Shown here: positions 16,729 to 27,641 of the stretch, in pieces | Layout: every line of letters begins with the position of its first letter | Numbering within the stretch: position 1 is the stretch's first letter | Source of the DNA: Lachnospiraceae bacterium | GTDB taxonomy: Bacteria; Bacillota; Clostridia; Lachnospirales; Lachnospiraceae | Assembly: GCA_017526985.1 (NCBI GenBank) | Contig: JAFXQR010000105.1 | Coordinates: 1 to 44,555, forward strand | Direction of reading: 5' to 3' | Length of the DNA stretch: 44,555 bases | The notes under the pieces: generated by a model | Told to the model about the DNA's origin: nothing | The model's input: only the letters and a program-made list of their open reading frames with translations | Databases searched by the model: none | Program-made: the position numbers and the translations under genes

Positions 16729-19650
16729 ATGAATTTAGAAAACGTAAAAGCATATCAACTGATCGAACATCATTATTCCGAAGATCTCAAGTCGGAAGCT
16801 TATCTTTTGGAACACAAAAAGAGCGGCGCCAGGGTCACTGTTCTGGAAAACGAAGACGAGAACAAGGTGTTCTACATCGGGTTCCGCACGCCGCCAAAGG
16901 ATTCCACCGGCGTAGCACATATCCTGGAACACAGCGTGCTGTGCGGTTCTGAAAAATACCCGTTAAAAGATCCGTTTGTAGAACTGGTCAAGGGTTCCCT
17001 GAACACTTTTTTGAATGCCATGACTTATCCGGACAAGACAGTATATCCGGTGGCTTCCTGCAATGATCAGGACTTCAAAAATCTGATGAGCGTGTACATG
17101 GATGCCGTGTTGCATCCCAATATTGCCAAAGAGAAAAAGATCTTTCTCCAGGAAGGCTGGCACTACGAGCTGGAGAACAAAGAAGCCGATCTGAAGATCA
17201 ATGGCGTGGTATACAACGAAATGAAGGGAGCATTTTCTTCTCCGGATGATGTGCTGTCCAGAGAGACCTTTAATTCCCTATATCCGGATACCGCTTACGG
17301 CGTGGAATCCGGCGGTGATCCCGAAGTGATCCCGGAACTGACTTATGAGGATTTTCTGGCCTTCCATGGCAGGTATTATCATCCGTCCAACTCGTACATC
17401 TATCTGTACGGCAACGCAGATATGGAAGAGCGTTTAACATGGCTGGATCGTGAATACCTTTCCGCATACGATAAGATCGAAGTGGATTCTTTCCCCGGCG
17501 TTCAGGAGGCTTTTGCCGCACGCAAGAGAATTTATAAGCAGTATCCGATCACGGAAGATGAGAAGGAAGAGAACAATACCTACCTGACCTACAATGCCGT
17601 GATCAGTAATGTGCTGGACCGCAAACTGTATCTTGCGTTCCAGATGGTGGATTACGCGCTGATCGCTGCCGACGGCACACCCCTCTGGAAGGCACTTATG
17701 GAAGCCGGCATCGGCACGGAGATCTATTCTTCCTTTGAGAATGGTATCTATCAGCCGTTCTACAGCATAGTGGCAAAGAACGCCAACAAAGAGGACGAAG
17801 AAGAATTTATCCGTATCGTGGAGGAGACATGCCGCAAGGTGGTGAAAGAGGGCTTCGACAAGAACGCTCTTCTGGCATGCCTGAACTCTCTGGAATTCCG
17901 TTTCCGCGAAGGCGATACCGGTACTTATCCAAAAGGTCTGCTATACGGTCTGAAAGCTCTGGATAGCTGGTTATACGATAAAGATGCTCCGTTTATCCAT
18001 CTGGAAGAATTGTCCACCTTTGCCGAACTGCGCAAAGAGATCGAAACTGGCTATTTTGAACAACTGGTTCAGAAATATCTGTTGGATAACAGCCACAAGA
18101 GTATCCTGATCCTTTCGCCAAAGAAGGGATTGACCACAGAGCGCGATAAAGCGCTGGCCGAGAAATTGGCGGCACGCAAATCGACTCTGTCAGAAAGTGA
18201 ACTGGAACAGTTGGTGCAGGATACCGCTGCCTTAAAGGAATATCAAGGCACGCCGGATCCAAAGGAAGCGTATGAATGCCTGCCGACACTGCAGCTTTCC
18301 GATATCCGTAAAGAAGCGGAGCCGCTGACCTTTGAGGAAACGGAAGTGGATGGAATATTTACCCTGTTCCATGAGATCGAGACCAACGGTATTTTATACT
18401 TTAATATGCTCTTTGACTTAAAGGACATTCCGGTAAGGCTGTATCCGTATCTCGGTTTACTGCAGGGCGTGCTGCGCTGCGTGGATACCGAGCATTATAC
18501 TTATGAACAGCTGGGCTATGAGATTGACAAACAACTGGGAAATCTGTCCGCCAGCGTACTTGCCGCCGTGCCGCACCGCAACCTGAAGGAGTACAAGCAG
18601 TACTTCAACATTTCCATGAGCGCGCTGCAGCCGCAGACAGAAAAAGGACTTGCACTCATCCATGAGATCCTGCACACTTCAAAGATCGGCGATACCAAGC
18701 GTCTGAAAGAGATCGTTATGGAAGGCCGTTCCCGTATGCAGGGCTTTATGATGTCGGCCGGCCATACCGTTGCCGCATCCCACGCGCTTTCCTACGGTTC
18801 TGAATTTTCGCAGGCCAAAGAAGTGATCAGCGGTATGCAGTTCTATTACTTCCTGGCAGATCTGGAAGAACATTTTGAAGATAAGAAGGACGAAGTGGCC
18901 GAACGCCTTGCGGAATGTGTCAAACTGATCTTCCGCAAAGATGTGTTGATGCTGGATGTGATCGGTACCAGAAAAGAACTGGACGGTCTGCGAGGACATA
19001 TCGCACCGATCCTGGAAGGTTTCTGGGATGGCAAGATCACGGAAGCACGCGGCCATCTGGAAGTCTCCAAAAAGAACGAAGCCTTTACCAATTCCGCGCA
19101 GGTGCAGTATGTCTGCCGTGCCGGCAATTATGTAAAGCACGGTCTGGAATATCACGGCGCATTGAATGTGTTAAAAACCATCCTGGGATATCAGTATCTG
19201 TGGACGGAAGTCCGTGTCAAAGGCGGCGCTTACGGTTGTATGAGCAGCTTCCAGCCTTACGGTGATGCTTATTTTGTTTCCTACCGTGACCCGAACCTGG
19301 AAAACACGCTGGATATCTTTGCAAAAGCCGCCGAATATATCCGTGCATTTCAGGCGGACGAGAAAGAAATGACGAAATACATCATCGGTACCATGAGCAA
19401 TCTGGACATCCCTCTGACACCGAGGATCCGCGGTATCCGTTCCCGTACGGCATATCTGGAGGGCACGACCTATGAAATGCTGCAGCATGCAAGAGACCAG
19501 GTGCTTGGGGCAACAGCGGAGGATATCCGTAGTCTGGCGGCTTATATCGATGCCTTTATGTCCGACGACATGGTCTGCGTGGTAGGTAACGAAGAAAAGC
19601 TGCGTGCAGCAAAAGACTGCTTTATGGAAGTAAAACCGTTATTTTCATAA
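16729..19650 (+). CDS. M16C family zinc metallopeptidase (PreP/Cym1-like)
   Basis: 973 residues, the size of the two-lobed M16C presequence proteases. The inverted zinc motif HxxEH is H64-ILE-H68, followed by LCGSEKYPLKDPFVELVKGSLNTF, which is diagnostic of the subfamily, and the downstream metal ligand in NEMKGAF (about residue 165). The C-terminal lobe lacks the zinc motif, as expected. No signal peptide, so it is cytosolic; it probably degrades unstructured peptides of a few tens of residues. AGGAGG precedes the ATG. It sits alone between the small unknown gene and era. Confidence 0.95.
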   Translation: MNLENVKAYQLIEHHYSEDLKSEAYLLEHKKSGARVTVLENEDENKVFYIGFRTPPKDSTGVAHILEHSVLCGSEKYPLKDPFVELVKGSLNTFLNAMTYPDKTVYPVASCNDQDFKNLMSVYMDAVLHPNIAKEKKIFLQEGWHYELENKEADLKINGVVYNEMKGAFSSPDDVLSRETFNSLYPDTAYGVESGGDPEVIPELTYEDFLAFHGRYYHPSNSYIYLYGNADMEERLTWLDREYLSAYDKIEVDSFPGVQEAFAARKRIYKQYPITEDEKEENNTYLTYNAVISNVLDRKLYLAFQMVDYALIAADGTPLWKALMEAGIGTEIYSSFENGIYQPFYSIVAKNANKEDEEEFIRIVEETCRKVVKEGFDKNALLACLNSLEFRFREGDTGTYPKGLLYGLKALDSWLYDKDAPFIHLEELSTFAELRKEIETGYFEQLVQKYLLDNSHKSILILSPKKGLTTERDKALAEKLAARKSTLSESELEQLVQDTAALKEYQGTPDPKEAYECLPTLQLSDIRKEAEPLTFEETEVDGIFTLFHEIETNGILYFNMLFDLKDIPVRLYPYLGLLQGVLRCVDTEHYTYEQLGYEIDKQLGNLSASVLAAVPHRNLKEYKQYFNISMSALQPQTEKGLALIHEILHTSKIGDTKRLKEIVMEGRSRMQGFMMSAGHTVAASHALSYGSEFSQAKEVISGMQFYYFLADLEEHFEDKKDEVAERLAECVKLIFRKDVLMLDVIGTRKELDGLRGHIAPILEGFWDGKITEARGHLEVSKKNEAFTNSAQVQYVCRAGNYVKHGLEYHGALNVLKTILGYQYLWTEVRVKGGAYGCMSSFQPYGDAYFVSYRDPNLENTLDIFAKAAEYIRAFQADEKEMTKYIIGTMSNLDIPLTPRIRGIRSRTAYLEGTTYEMLQHARDQVLGATAEDIRSLAAYIDAFMSDDMVCVVGNEEKLRAAKDCFMEVKPLFS

Positions 19651-19685
19651 TGATTTGTAAGTGAATATTTTAAAGGATAAATGAT

Positions 19686-20606
19686 ATGTCAGAAACAGAG
19701 AACGAAAAGAAATCCGGCTTTGCCGCGCTGATCGGCCGGCCGAATGTTGGCAAATCCACACTGATGAACCGTCTGATCGGACAAAAAGTGGCTATTACAT
19801 CGCCGCGTCCGCAGACCACCAGAAACCGTATCCAGACGGTGTATACTGACGAACGCGGACAGATCGTTTTTGTGGATACTCCCGGTATCCATAAGGCCAA
19901 AAACCGTCTCGGGGATTATATGCTTTCCGTGGCAAAAAAATCTCTAAAGGATGCCGATGTGGTACTATGGCTGGTAGAGCCGAAGTCTCAGATCCCCACC
20001 GGAGATATTGAGATCGCAAAGCAGTTAAAACAACTGAAAAATCCGGTCTTTTTGATCATCAACAAAACCGATACCGTGGCCAAACCGGAGATCTTGACCG
20101 TGATCGATACCTACAAAGCACTTTGTGATTTTGCGGAGATCATCCCGCTTTCCGCTCTGAAGGGCGAGAATACGGATGATCTGTTGAATACGGTTTATCA
20201 GTACCTGCCCAACGGTCCGTATTATTACGAAGAAGATGAGGTGACCGACCAGCCCATGCGTGCGATCTGCGCCGAACTGGTTCGCGAAAAAGCCCTGCGC
20301 CTGCTGGATAAAGAGATCCCCCATGGCATCGCCGTGCTGATCGACCGGATGGAATACCGAAAGAGTAATAAAGGCGGTATTTACGATATCGACGCTACCA
20401 TTGTCTGCGAGCGTGCTTCCCACAAGGGGATCATTATCGGCAAAGGCGGACAGATGCTCAAACAGATCGGTTCCCAGGCCAGGCCGGAAATGGAGCGCAT
20501 GCTGGAAGCCAAAGTCAACCTGCAGCTTTGGGTAAAGGTAAAAGATAACTGGCGTGACAGTGATTCACTCATCGCCAATTTCGGATACCGGAAAGAAGAG
20601 GATTAA
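19686..20606 (+). CDS. era: GTPase Era
   Basis: 306 residues. GTPase domain: G1 GRPNVGKST, G2 region with PQTTRNRIQ, G3 DTPGIHK, G4 NKTD, G5 SALKG. C-terminal KH domain with GIIIGKGGQMLKQIG. Era binds the 3' end of 16S rRNA and assists 30S maturation. The ATG at 19686 has only AAAGGAT upstream. recO follows after 6 bases, the usual era-recO pairing of Firmicutes. Confidence 0.98.
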   Translation: MSETENEKKSGFAALIGRPNVGKSTLMNRLIGQKVAITSPRPQTTRNRIQTVYTDERGQIVFVDTPGIHKAKNRLGDYMLSVAKKSLKDADVVLWLVEPKSQIPTGDIEIAKQLKQLKNPVFLIINKTDTVAKPEILTVIDTYKALCDFAEIIPLSALKGENTDDLLNTVYQYLPNGPYYYEEDEVTDQPMRAICAELVREKALRLLDKEIPHGIAVLIDRMEYRKSNKGGIYDIDATIVCERASHKGIIIGKGGQMLKQIGSQARPEMERMLEAKVNLQLWVKVKDNWRDSDSLIANFGYRKEED

Positions 20607-20612
20607 GCTCCG

Positions 20613-21263
20613 ATGCAGGAAGCGATCCGGACGGACGGCATGATACTTCGGGTAGCACCGGCGAATGATTTTGACAAGCGTGTTGTGATCCTGACCAAAG
20701 AGTACGGGAAGATCACTGCTTTTGCCAAAGGCGCCAGACGTCAGACCAACCGGCTGATGGCTGCCACGGATCTGTTTGTCTTTGGCGATTTCAAACTGTT
20801 TCCGGGACGGAACGCCTATTCATTGCTGGATATTAACGCAAAGAATTTCTTTACGGAACTGCGGAATGACTTTACCGCTGTTTTATACGGAATGTATTTT
20901 CTGGAGGTGATGGAATACAACACCCGCGAGAATAATGACGAACGCGAGATGCTGGCGCTTCTGTATCAATCCTGCCGTGCCGTGGTCCATCCTTCTTACG
21001 ACAAGCAGCTGGTGCGGGCGGTATTTGATCTCAAAACGATCATGCTGCAGGGCATTTTTCACAGAGACCGTTATCAGGAGGATTTCCTGGATACCACGCG
21101 GTATGTTTTGGATTATCTGCTGGCTACCCCTCCCGAAAAAGTCTTTTCTTTTGCGGTGAGGGAAGAAGTGATCGGGGAGTTGGTCCGGATCTCCGAACGG
21201 GAACGCGCTCTTACGCAAAACGGACATATTTATAAAAGCGAAGAAATGCTGAAAGTATTGTAA
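20613..21263 (+). CDS. recO: DNA repair protein RecO
   Basis: 216 residues, somewhat shorter than the usual 240-250. N-terminal OB-fold (about 1-80): TDGMILRVAPANDFDKRVVILTKEYG... and FAKGARR, typical of RecO. The helical C-terminal domain is present, but the four-cysteine zinc site of many RecO proteins is missing. RecO loads RecA onto SSB-coated DNA with RecR and RecF. The start lies 6 bases after era with no strong ribosome site, suggesting coupling. Confidence 0.93.
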   Translation: MQEAIRTDGMILRVAPANDFDKRVVILTKEYGKITAFAKGARRQTNRLMAATDLFVFGDFKLFPGRNAYSLLDINAKNFFTELRNDFTAVLYGMYFLEVMEYNTRENNDEREMLALLYQSCRAVVHPSYDKQLVRAVFDLKTIMLQGIFHRDRYQEDFLDTTRYVLDYLLATPPEKVFSFAVREEVIGELVRISERERALTQNGHIYKSEEMLKVL

Positions 21264-21305
21264 GTTTTCTTTCTTCTTTTCGTTGTTTTTTTGCACAAGT
21301 TTTTA

Positions 21306-21333
21306 TTGAAAAAATAGGCAGATATGCTAAAAT
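21306..21333 (+). promoter_or_regulatory. Predicted promoter of the lipoprotein gene
   Basis: TTGAAA (21306-21311), 16-base spacer ending in TGC, TAAAAT (21328-21333): a -35 plus extended -10, about 70 bases before the ATG at 21403. Confidence 0.6.
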
Positions 21334-21402
21334 ATTGTAATAATATTGAGATCATAGAATTAAATTACTGATGGTAAGGTAAGCGGAAAGAAGATTACAG
21401 TT

Positions 21403-22011
21403 ATGATACCTTTGGTGTTTTCGGGGAGAAAGATGATTTTGGCAGCCCTGATGGTTGGGATGATGTTGCTTTTTGCAGGCTGCGCCGAATACGAAGATGG
21501 CTCCGGAGCAAAGAGTGATATTGTCATTTATTCAGATCAAAGCATTGATGCGACCATGCAGCGGACTTTTGATCAGTCTTATTATAGCGAAGATGAGCTG
21601 GTCGCAATGGTGGATGACGAATTGGTGCAATACAATAACGAGCATGGCGCAGAGGCCATTACTTTGAAATCGCATAACCTGTCCGGAAGTGATGTATCAC
21701 TGACACTGCATTTCCGAACCTGGGAGGATTATAATCATTTCATGCTGGATCGCATCTATGTCGGTAATGTGCAGGGTGCGTATGACGAACGATACGATTT
21801 CAATCAGGCACTTTCCTATGCTTCCGACAAAGAGCATACCATCGGCAAAAATGATCTGATGAATATGGCAGATCAAAATATCCTGGTATTCCATGGAGAT
21901 CACAAGATTGAGGTTCCGGACAAGATCCGCTTTTATACACAGACCCTGAAACTGACAGGAGCCAAAACGGCCGAAGCTATGGATGACGGGCTGTATTTTA
22001 TCATTTATTAG
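21403..22011 (+). CDS. Predicted lipoprotein of unknown function
   Basis: 202 residues. A basic start (GRK), a hydrophobic stretch and lipobox LFAGC (Cys about residue 26) predict a signal-peptidase II-processed lipoprotein on the outer face of the membrane. The mature part is acidic with alternating beta and helix and has no motif I recognise. It has its own promoter and lies between recO and glyS. LspA, its processing enzyme, is encoded at 35694-36257. Confidence 0.8.
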   Translation: MIPLVFSGRKMILAALMVGMMLLFAGCAEYEDGSGAKSDIVIYSDQSIDATMQRTFDQSYYSEDELVAMVDDELVQYNNEHGAEAITLKSHNLSGSDVSLTLHFRTWEDYNHFMLDRIYVGNVQGAYDERYDFNQALSYASDKEHTIGKNDLMNMADQNILVFHGDHKIEVPDKIRFYTQTLKLTGAKTAEAMDDGLYFIIY

Positions 22012-22057
22012 AAAAAAAGGCAATCAAATAAATAATTCATCATAAGGAGTCATTTTT

Positions 22058-23458
22058 ATGGAAAAGACATTGGACAAAATCAAAAATCTCTGCAAAGGAC
22101 GCGGCTTTATCTATCCGGGATCTGAGATCTACGGTGGCCTGGCAAATACCTGGGATTACGGTAATCTCGGTGTAGAATTGAAGAATAATGTAAAGAAAGC
22201 CTGGTGGCAGAAATTTATCCAGGAAAACCCGTATAATGTGGGGGTAGACTGCGCGATCCTGATGAATCCGCAAACATGGGTCGCATCCGGCCATCTGGGC
22301 AGCTTTTCCGATCCTCTGATGGATTGTAAGGAATGCCATGAACGTTTCCGTGCCGATAAAGTGATCGAAGACTGGGCTCATGATAACAATGTAACGCTGG
22401 AAAGCAGTGTAGACGGCTGGAGCGGTGAGAAGATGATGGACTTCATCAAAGAGAAGAGCATTCCCTGTCCTTCCTGCGGTAAGCACAACTTTACCGATAT
22501 CCGTCAGTTCAACCTGATGTTCAAGACCTTCCAGGGTGTAACGGAAGATGCATCCACAACCGTATATCTGCGCCCGGAAACTGCCCAGGGTATTTTCGTA
22601 AACTTCAAGAATGTGGCGCGTACCTCCCGTAAGAAGATCCCGTTTGGTATCGGCCAGATCGGTAAGTCTTTCCGTAACGAGATCACACCGGCTAACTTCA
22701 CTTTCCGTACCCGTGAGTTTGAGCAGATGGAACTGGAATTCTTCTGCGAGCCGGGTACCGATCTGGAGTGGTATGAATACTGGAAGAAATTCTGCAAAGA
22801 CTGGCTGCTGTCTCTTGGTATGAAGGAAGATGAGCTTCGTTTCCGCGAGCATGATCCGGAGGAGCTGGCATTTTATTCTAAGGGTACCCAGGATATCGAG
22901 TATCTGTTCCCGACCATCGGCTGGGGTGAGCTATGGGGTATCGCAGACCGTACGGACTACGACCTGACACAGCATCAGAACGTATCCAAGCAGGATATGA
23001 CCTACTTTGATGAGAATAAGAACGAAAAGTATATCCCGTATGTTATCGAGCCTTCGCTTGGTGCAGACCGTATGGTTCTTGCATTCCTTTGCGCAGCTTA
23101 TGACGAAGAGAATCTTGGCACCGAAGAAGCTCCGGACATCCGTGTAGTAATGCATTTCCATCCGGCCATCGCTCCGGTAAAGATCGGCGTGCTGCCGCTT
23201 TCCAAGAAGCTGAATGAGGGTGCGGAAAAGATTTTTGCTCAGTTGTCCAAGAAATATAACTGTGAATTTGATGATCGTGGTGCTATCGGTAAACGCTATC
23301 GCCGCCAGGATGAGATCGGTACTCCGTTCTGCATCACTTACGACTTTGACTCCGAAGAAGATCATAAGGTAACTGTACGTTTCCGTGATTCCATGGAGCA
23401 GGAGCGTGTAGCAATTGACGAACTGGAAGCATTCTTTGCGGATAAATTTACATTTTGA
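22058..23458 (+). CDS. glyS: Glycine--tRNA ligase (single-chain, dimeric class II)
   Basis: 466 residues. Opening pattern [24 protein letters not shown] and LMDCKECH...CPSCG identify the GlyQS-type enzyme. Class II motif 2 is [21 protein letters not shown], motif 3 is [10 protein letters not shown], and an anticodon-binding domain fills about 360-466. It charges tRNA-Gly. The 46-base gap upstream is too short for a T-box leader. AAGGAG precedes the ATG. Confidence 0.98.
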   Translation: MEKTLDKIKNLCKGRGFIYPGSEIYGGLANTWDYGNLGVELKNNVKKAWWQKFIQENPYNVGVDCAILMNPQTWVASGHLGSFSDPLMDCKECHERFRADKVIEDWAHDNNVTLESSVDGWSGEKMMDFIKEKSIPCPSCGKHNFTDIRQFNLMFKTFQGVTEDASTTVYLRPETAQGIFVNFKNVARTSRKKIPFGIGQIGKSFRNEITPANFTFRTREFEQMELEFFCEPGTDLEWYEYWKKFCKDWLLSLGMKEDELRFREHDPEELAFYSKGTQDIEYLFPTIGWGELWGIADRTDYDLTQHQNVSKQDMTYFDENKNEKYIPYVIEPSLGADRMVLAFLCAAYDEENLGTEEAPDIRVVMHFHPAIAPVKIGVLPLSKKLNEGAEKIFAQLSKKYNCEFDDRGAIGKRYRRQDEIGTPFCITYDFDSEEDHKVTVRFRDSMEQERVAIDELEAFFADKFTF

Positions 23459-23524
23459 TCTTATTTAAGAACTGAAAATATAGCATATATTATCAAAAAT
23501 GATGATGAAAAGGAGGGTTACAAA

Positions 23525-23821
23525 ATGACCATTACAAAAGAACAAAACGGAAATGCACTGACCATCTTTCTTTCCGGCAGACTGGATACCACTACGGCAC
23601 CGGAATTGGAGAGTGAGATCAAGCAGGATCTGGAAGGTATCAAAGAGCTGACATTCCATTTTGGCAATCTGGAATATATCTCCAGTGCTGGTCTTCGTGT
23701 GATCATGTCTGCGCAGAAGATCATGTCCAAGCAGGGCACCATGGTAGTGACCAATGCTTCCGAAGAAGTAAAAGAAATCTTTGAAGTAACCGGATTTTCT
23801 TCGATCATCGAGATTCGATAA
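23525..23821 (+). CDS. STAS domain anti-sigma factor antagonist
   Basis: 98 residues, a single STAS fold. The SpoIIAA/RsbV-type phosphorylation loop reads LEYISSAGLRV, with S53/S54 as candidate acceptor residues. Such proteins bind and inhibit a serine-kinase anti-sigma factor when unphosphorylated. AAAAGGAGGG precedes the start. It is followed by an ATPase-like protein and an RsbW-like kinase, so its partner is probably next door. Confidence 0.92.
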   Translation: MTITKEQNGNALTIFLSGRLDTTTAPELESEIKQDLEGIKELTFHFGNLEYISSAGLRVIMSAQKIMSKQGTMVVTNASEEVKEIFEVTGFSSIIEIR

Positions 23822-23856
23822 GATCTTTGGACAGCGATTAAGGGAGATCATGAAAT

Positions 23857-24483
23857 ATGCAGACTGATAAAATCATGGTATACAGTAACGGGACCGGTAT
23901 GGAAGCAGCGCTCAAAGAAGCAGAACATTTTGCGAGGTACCACGATCTGGATCACAAATCAACCCTGCGTCTGCGTTTGCTGGCCGAAGAAACCTTAGGC
24001 ATGGTAAAAGCGATCACAGGTGCTTTCAATGCAAAATTCTGGCTGGAAAAAGAAGGCGAGGAGTGCCGGATCCATCTGGAAGCAGATACCTATATGGATG
24101 ATGAAAAGAAACAGGAACTGATCGCTGTTTCTTCTTCCGGTAAAAATGAAGCGAACAAAGGCTTTATGGGTATGATCAAAAATCTGTTTTTATCTGCCTA
24201 CAAAGGGTTGAGTGAAGCGAATGAGAGCCAGTTGGATTTCGGCGGCAGCACGGTAATGTTTGGTACTCTGGGAATGCGTGAAGTGGATGCTATGTCCAAC
24301 CTGAATTTCGAATGGTCCTATATGCAATATCGTGAAGGGCTGGAGGAAAACCGTCAGGGAGATAGCGCAGCAGAAGAAGCATGGGACGAATTGGAAAAAT
24401 CAATCGTTGCAAATATCGCGGATGATGTACGCGTGTCTGTTAAAGGTGATATCGTACAGCTGGTGATCACAAAAACATTTTGA
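23857..24483 (+). CDS. ATPase-like regulator with degenerate N box
   Basis: 208 residues. Residues about 15-75 follow the RsbW/SpoIIAB HATPase_c_2 plan (basic helix STLRLRLLAEETLGMV then a beta pair). The N-box asparagine that binds Mg-ATP in the normal EExxxN pattern is replaced (EETLGM). A middle insert has a hydrophobic GFMGMIKNLFLSAYKGL stretch, and the C-terminus returns to an ATPase-like beta strand. It may be an inactive binding partner rather than a kinase. It sits between the STAS gene and the intact RsbW-like gene, separated from each by fewer than 40 bases. Confidence 0.7.
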   Translation: MQTDKIMVYSNGTGMEAALKEAEHFARYHDLDHKSTLRLRLLAEETLGMVKAITGAFNAKFWLEKEGEECRIHLEADTYMDDEKKQELIAVSSSGKNEANKGFMGMIKNLFLSAYKGLSEANESQLDFGGSTVMFGTLGMREVDAMSNLNFEWSYMQYREGLEENRQGDSAAEEAWDELEKSIVANIADDVRVSVKGDIVQLVITKTF

Positions 24484-24520
24484 CCATGCAAGTCAAATAT
24501 TTTCGCCGAGGGAAATATCT

Positions 24521-24943
24521 ATGAAAGAATTGACCATACAGGCAGTTGTAGAGAATCTTGACAATGTGATTGCGTTTGTTACTTCCTTTCTGGAAGAGAT
24601 GGATTGCCCGCTCAAAGAACAGATGTCGATCGAAGTGGCCGTAGAAGAGATCTTTGTTAACATTGCACATTATGCCTATAAGCCTGAGACAGGAATGGCG
24701 CATATCGTTTGCAAAGAAGCTGAAGATGATGTAGCGATCGAGATTTCCTTTGAGGATAATGGCATGCCTTTTGATCCTCTGGCCAAAGCGGATCCGGATG
24801 TGACTCTTTCGGTAGAAGACCGTCCGATCGGTGGTTTAGGCATTTTTATGGTCAAAAAAAGTATGGATGATGTTCATTATGAATATAAAGACGGAAAAAA
24901 TATATTTACTATGCGAAAAAATCTAACACGCGTAAATAATTGA
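24521..24943 (+). CDS. RsbW/SpoIIAB-like anti-sigma serine kinase
   Basis: 140 residues, typical HATPase_c_2 size. N box IEVAVEEIFVNIAHYAY with the intact Glu and Asn, then FEDNGMPFDPL and GGLGIFMVKKSMD as the G1/G2 regions. Such proteins phosphorylate a STAS antagonist and sequester a sigma factor or another target. The STAS protein at 23525 is the natural substrate. No complete sigma factor gene is adjacent. Confidence 0.9.
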   Translation: MKELTIQAVVENLDNVIAFVTSFLEEMDCPLKEQMSIEVAVEEIFVNIAHYAYKPETGMAHIVCKEAEDDVAIEISFEDNGMPFDPLAKADPDVTLSVEDRPIGGLGIFMVKKSMDDVHYEYKDGKNIFTMRKNLTRVNN

Positions 24944-25016
24944 TACACGAAAAGATTTTATCACGCAATAAATTCTGACAAGTTAAAAATGCCTGCCTAA
25001 ATATTCCGGAATATAC

Positions 25017-25045
25017 TTGACATAAATGCGTTTCAATGATAGTAT
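25017..25045 (+). promoter_or_regulatory. Promoter of the rplU operon
   Basis: Consensus TTGACA (25017-25022), 17-base spacer, TAGTAT (25040-25045). Predicted start of transcription near 25052. Confidence 0.75.
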
Positions 25046-25051
25046 ATCAAG

Positions 25052-25128
25052 GTATGCCGCTTGGCGAGGTTTAAGAATGTGAAAACATCACCATAGCCAG
25101 CGAGATTTGTGATAAGGAGGTGCAGACC
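25052..25128 (+). ncRNA. Candidate ribosomal protein L21 leader RNA
   Basis: A roughly 75-base untranslated leader between the promoter and rplU. It holds a small hairpin (GCC-GCTT-GGC at the 5' end) and possible pairing of AGCC/GCGAG segments, ending in AAGGAGG (25114-25120). Firmicutes rplU operons often carry an L21 leader for autoregulation. I assign it mainly by position; a covariance search is needed to confirm. Confidence 0.45.
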
Positions 25129-25434
25129 ATGTACGCAATTATTGCAACAGGTGGAAAGCAGTATAAGGTTTCCGAAGGCGATATCATCAAGGTTGAGAAG
25201 ATCGCAGGCGAAGCTGGTGATACTGTAACTTTTGACCAGGTAGTACTTGTTTCCGATGGATCCGTAAAGGTTGGCGCAGATGCTGCTAAAGCAAGCGTTT
25301 CCGCAACCGTTATGAAGCAGGGCCGTGATCGCAAGGTTATCGTTTACAAGTATAAGCCGAAGAGCGGTTACCACAAGAAGAACGGTCATCGTCAGGCTTT
25401 CACTCAGGTCAAGATCGATAAGATCAACGCTTAA
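25129..25434 (+). CDS. rplU: 50S ribosomal protein L21
   Basis: 101 residues. The start [14 protein letters not shown] and the tail [21 protein letters not shown] are family signatures. The ATG at 25129 is chosen over a GTG at 25120 because AAGGAGG lies 8 bases before it and the family starts at MYAI. First gene of the L21-Prp-L27 operon. Confidence 0.98.
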   Translation: MYAIIATGGKQYKVSEGDIIKVEKIAGEAGDTVTFDQVVLVSDGSVKVGADAAKASVSATVMKQGRDRKVIVYKYKPKSGYHKKNGHRQAFTQVKIDKINA

Positions 25435-25473
25435 TCTGTTTGGATGAATTTTTTAATCGGGGTTTTTTAAACG

Positions 25474-25791
25474 ATGATTAAAATTAAAACCCAAAAGAAC
25501 GGGGATCATTATTTAGGTTTCCAATGCAGTGGCCATGCCGGTTACGCAGAATACGGAAGCGATATCGTTTGTTCCGCAGTATCTATGCTGGTAATCAATA
25601 CGATCAATGCGATCGATTCATTTACCGAATGTTCTATGAATGTTTCGGATGATGAGAAGAGTGGCAGTATTAAAGTAGTATTTCCAAATGGAACGGATGA
25701 AAAAGCCGGACTTTTGATGGACACACTGGTACTCGGTATTAAAAGCATAGAGGAACAATACGGCAGATCCCATGTAAGACTTGAGTCTTGA
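25474..25791 (+). CDS. prp: Ribosomal-processing cysteine protease Prp
   Basis: 105 residues. Catalytic dyad visible as H21 in SGHAGYAEYG and C33 in SDIVCSAVS, with the 12-residue spacing of the characterised Staphylococcus enzyme. Prp removes the N-terminal extension from L27. Placed between rplU and rpmA as usual. The ribosome site is weak (GGGG), which could keep its level below that of the flanking ribosomal proteins. Confidence 0.95.
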   Translation: MIKIKTQKNGDHYLGFQCSGHAGYAEYGSDIVCSAVSMLVINTINAIDSFTECSMNVSDDEKSGSIKVVFPNGTDEKAGLLMDTLVLGIKSIEEQYGRSHVRLES

Positions 25792-25838
25792 ATCATTTAT
25801 GTTTTATCTAATTTGTAACGAAGAGTGAGGTGAGAAAG

Positions 25839-26123
25839 ATGTTAAAATTAAACCTTCAATTCTTTGCACATAAGAAGGGTGTAGGTTCCACGAAGAACGG
25901 TCGTGATTCCGAATCCAAGAGATTAGGGGCAAAGCGTGCGGACGGTCAGTTCGTGAAGGCAGGCAACATTCTCTACAGACAGCGCGGCACCAAGATCCAT
26001 CCGGGTCTGAATGTAGGCCGTGGCGGAGATGATACTTTGTTTGCAATGGCAGACGGTGTATTGCGTTTTGAGCGTCTTGGCCGTGACAAGAAGCAGGCAA
26101 GCGTATATCCGGTAGAGCAGTAA
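25839..26123 (+). CDS. rpmA: 50S ribosomal protein L27, precursor form
   Basis: 94 residues. It begins [14 protein letters not shown], the extended precursor that Prp cuts after F9 to expose the mature A-H-K-K-G end near the peptidyl transferase centre. The L27 core [17 protein letters not shown] follows. The ATG at 25839 is chosen over the GTG at 25830, which falls in the GAGGTGAG ribosome site. A terminator follows. Confidence 0.98.
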   Translation: MLKLNLQFFAHKKGVGSTKNGRDSESKRLGAKRADGQFVKAGNILYRQRGTKIHPGLNVGRGGDDTLFAMADGVLRFERLGRDKKQASVYPVEQ

Positions 26124-26138
26124 AAAAGAGCTTGTGAT

Positions 26139-26175
26139 GAGCCCCATGGTCGTAAGACTGCGGGGCTCTATTTAT
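26139..26175 (+). terminator. Rho-independent terminator after rpmA
   Basis: Seven-bp stem GAGCCCC / GGGGCTC (26139-26145, 26162-26168) with a 16-base loop that may itself pair (GTC/GAC), followed by TATTTATTTT. Confidence 0.75.
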
Positions 26176-26186
26176 TTTGAAAGATC

Positions 26187-27566
<1,380 letters not shown>

Positions 27567-27641
27567 TGTTCTGCACTATGATGAATCATAACAATACAAT
27601 GCATTATTATGTTTTGATAATAAACAGAAAGGAAACGGATC

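Noticed and set aside
22012-22057. T-box riboswitch before glyS
   Set aside because: The gap is only 46 bases with no stem I region or GGC specifier structure.
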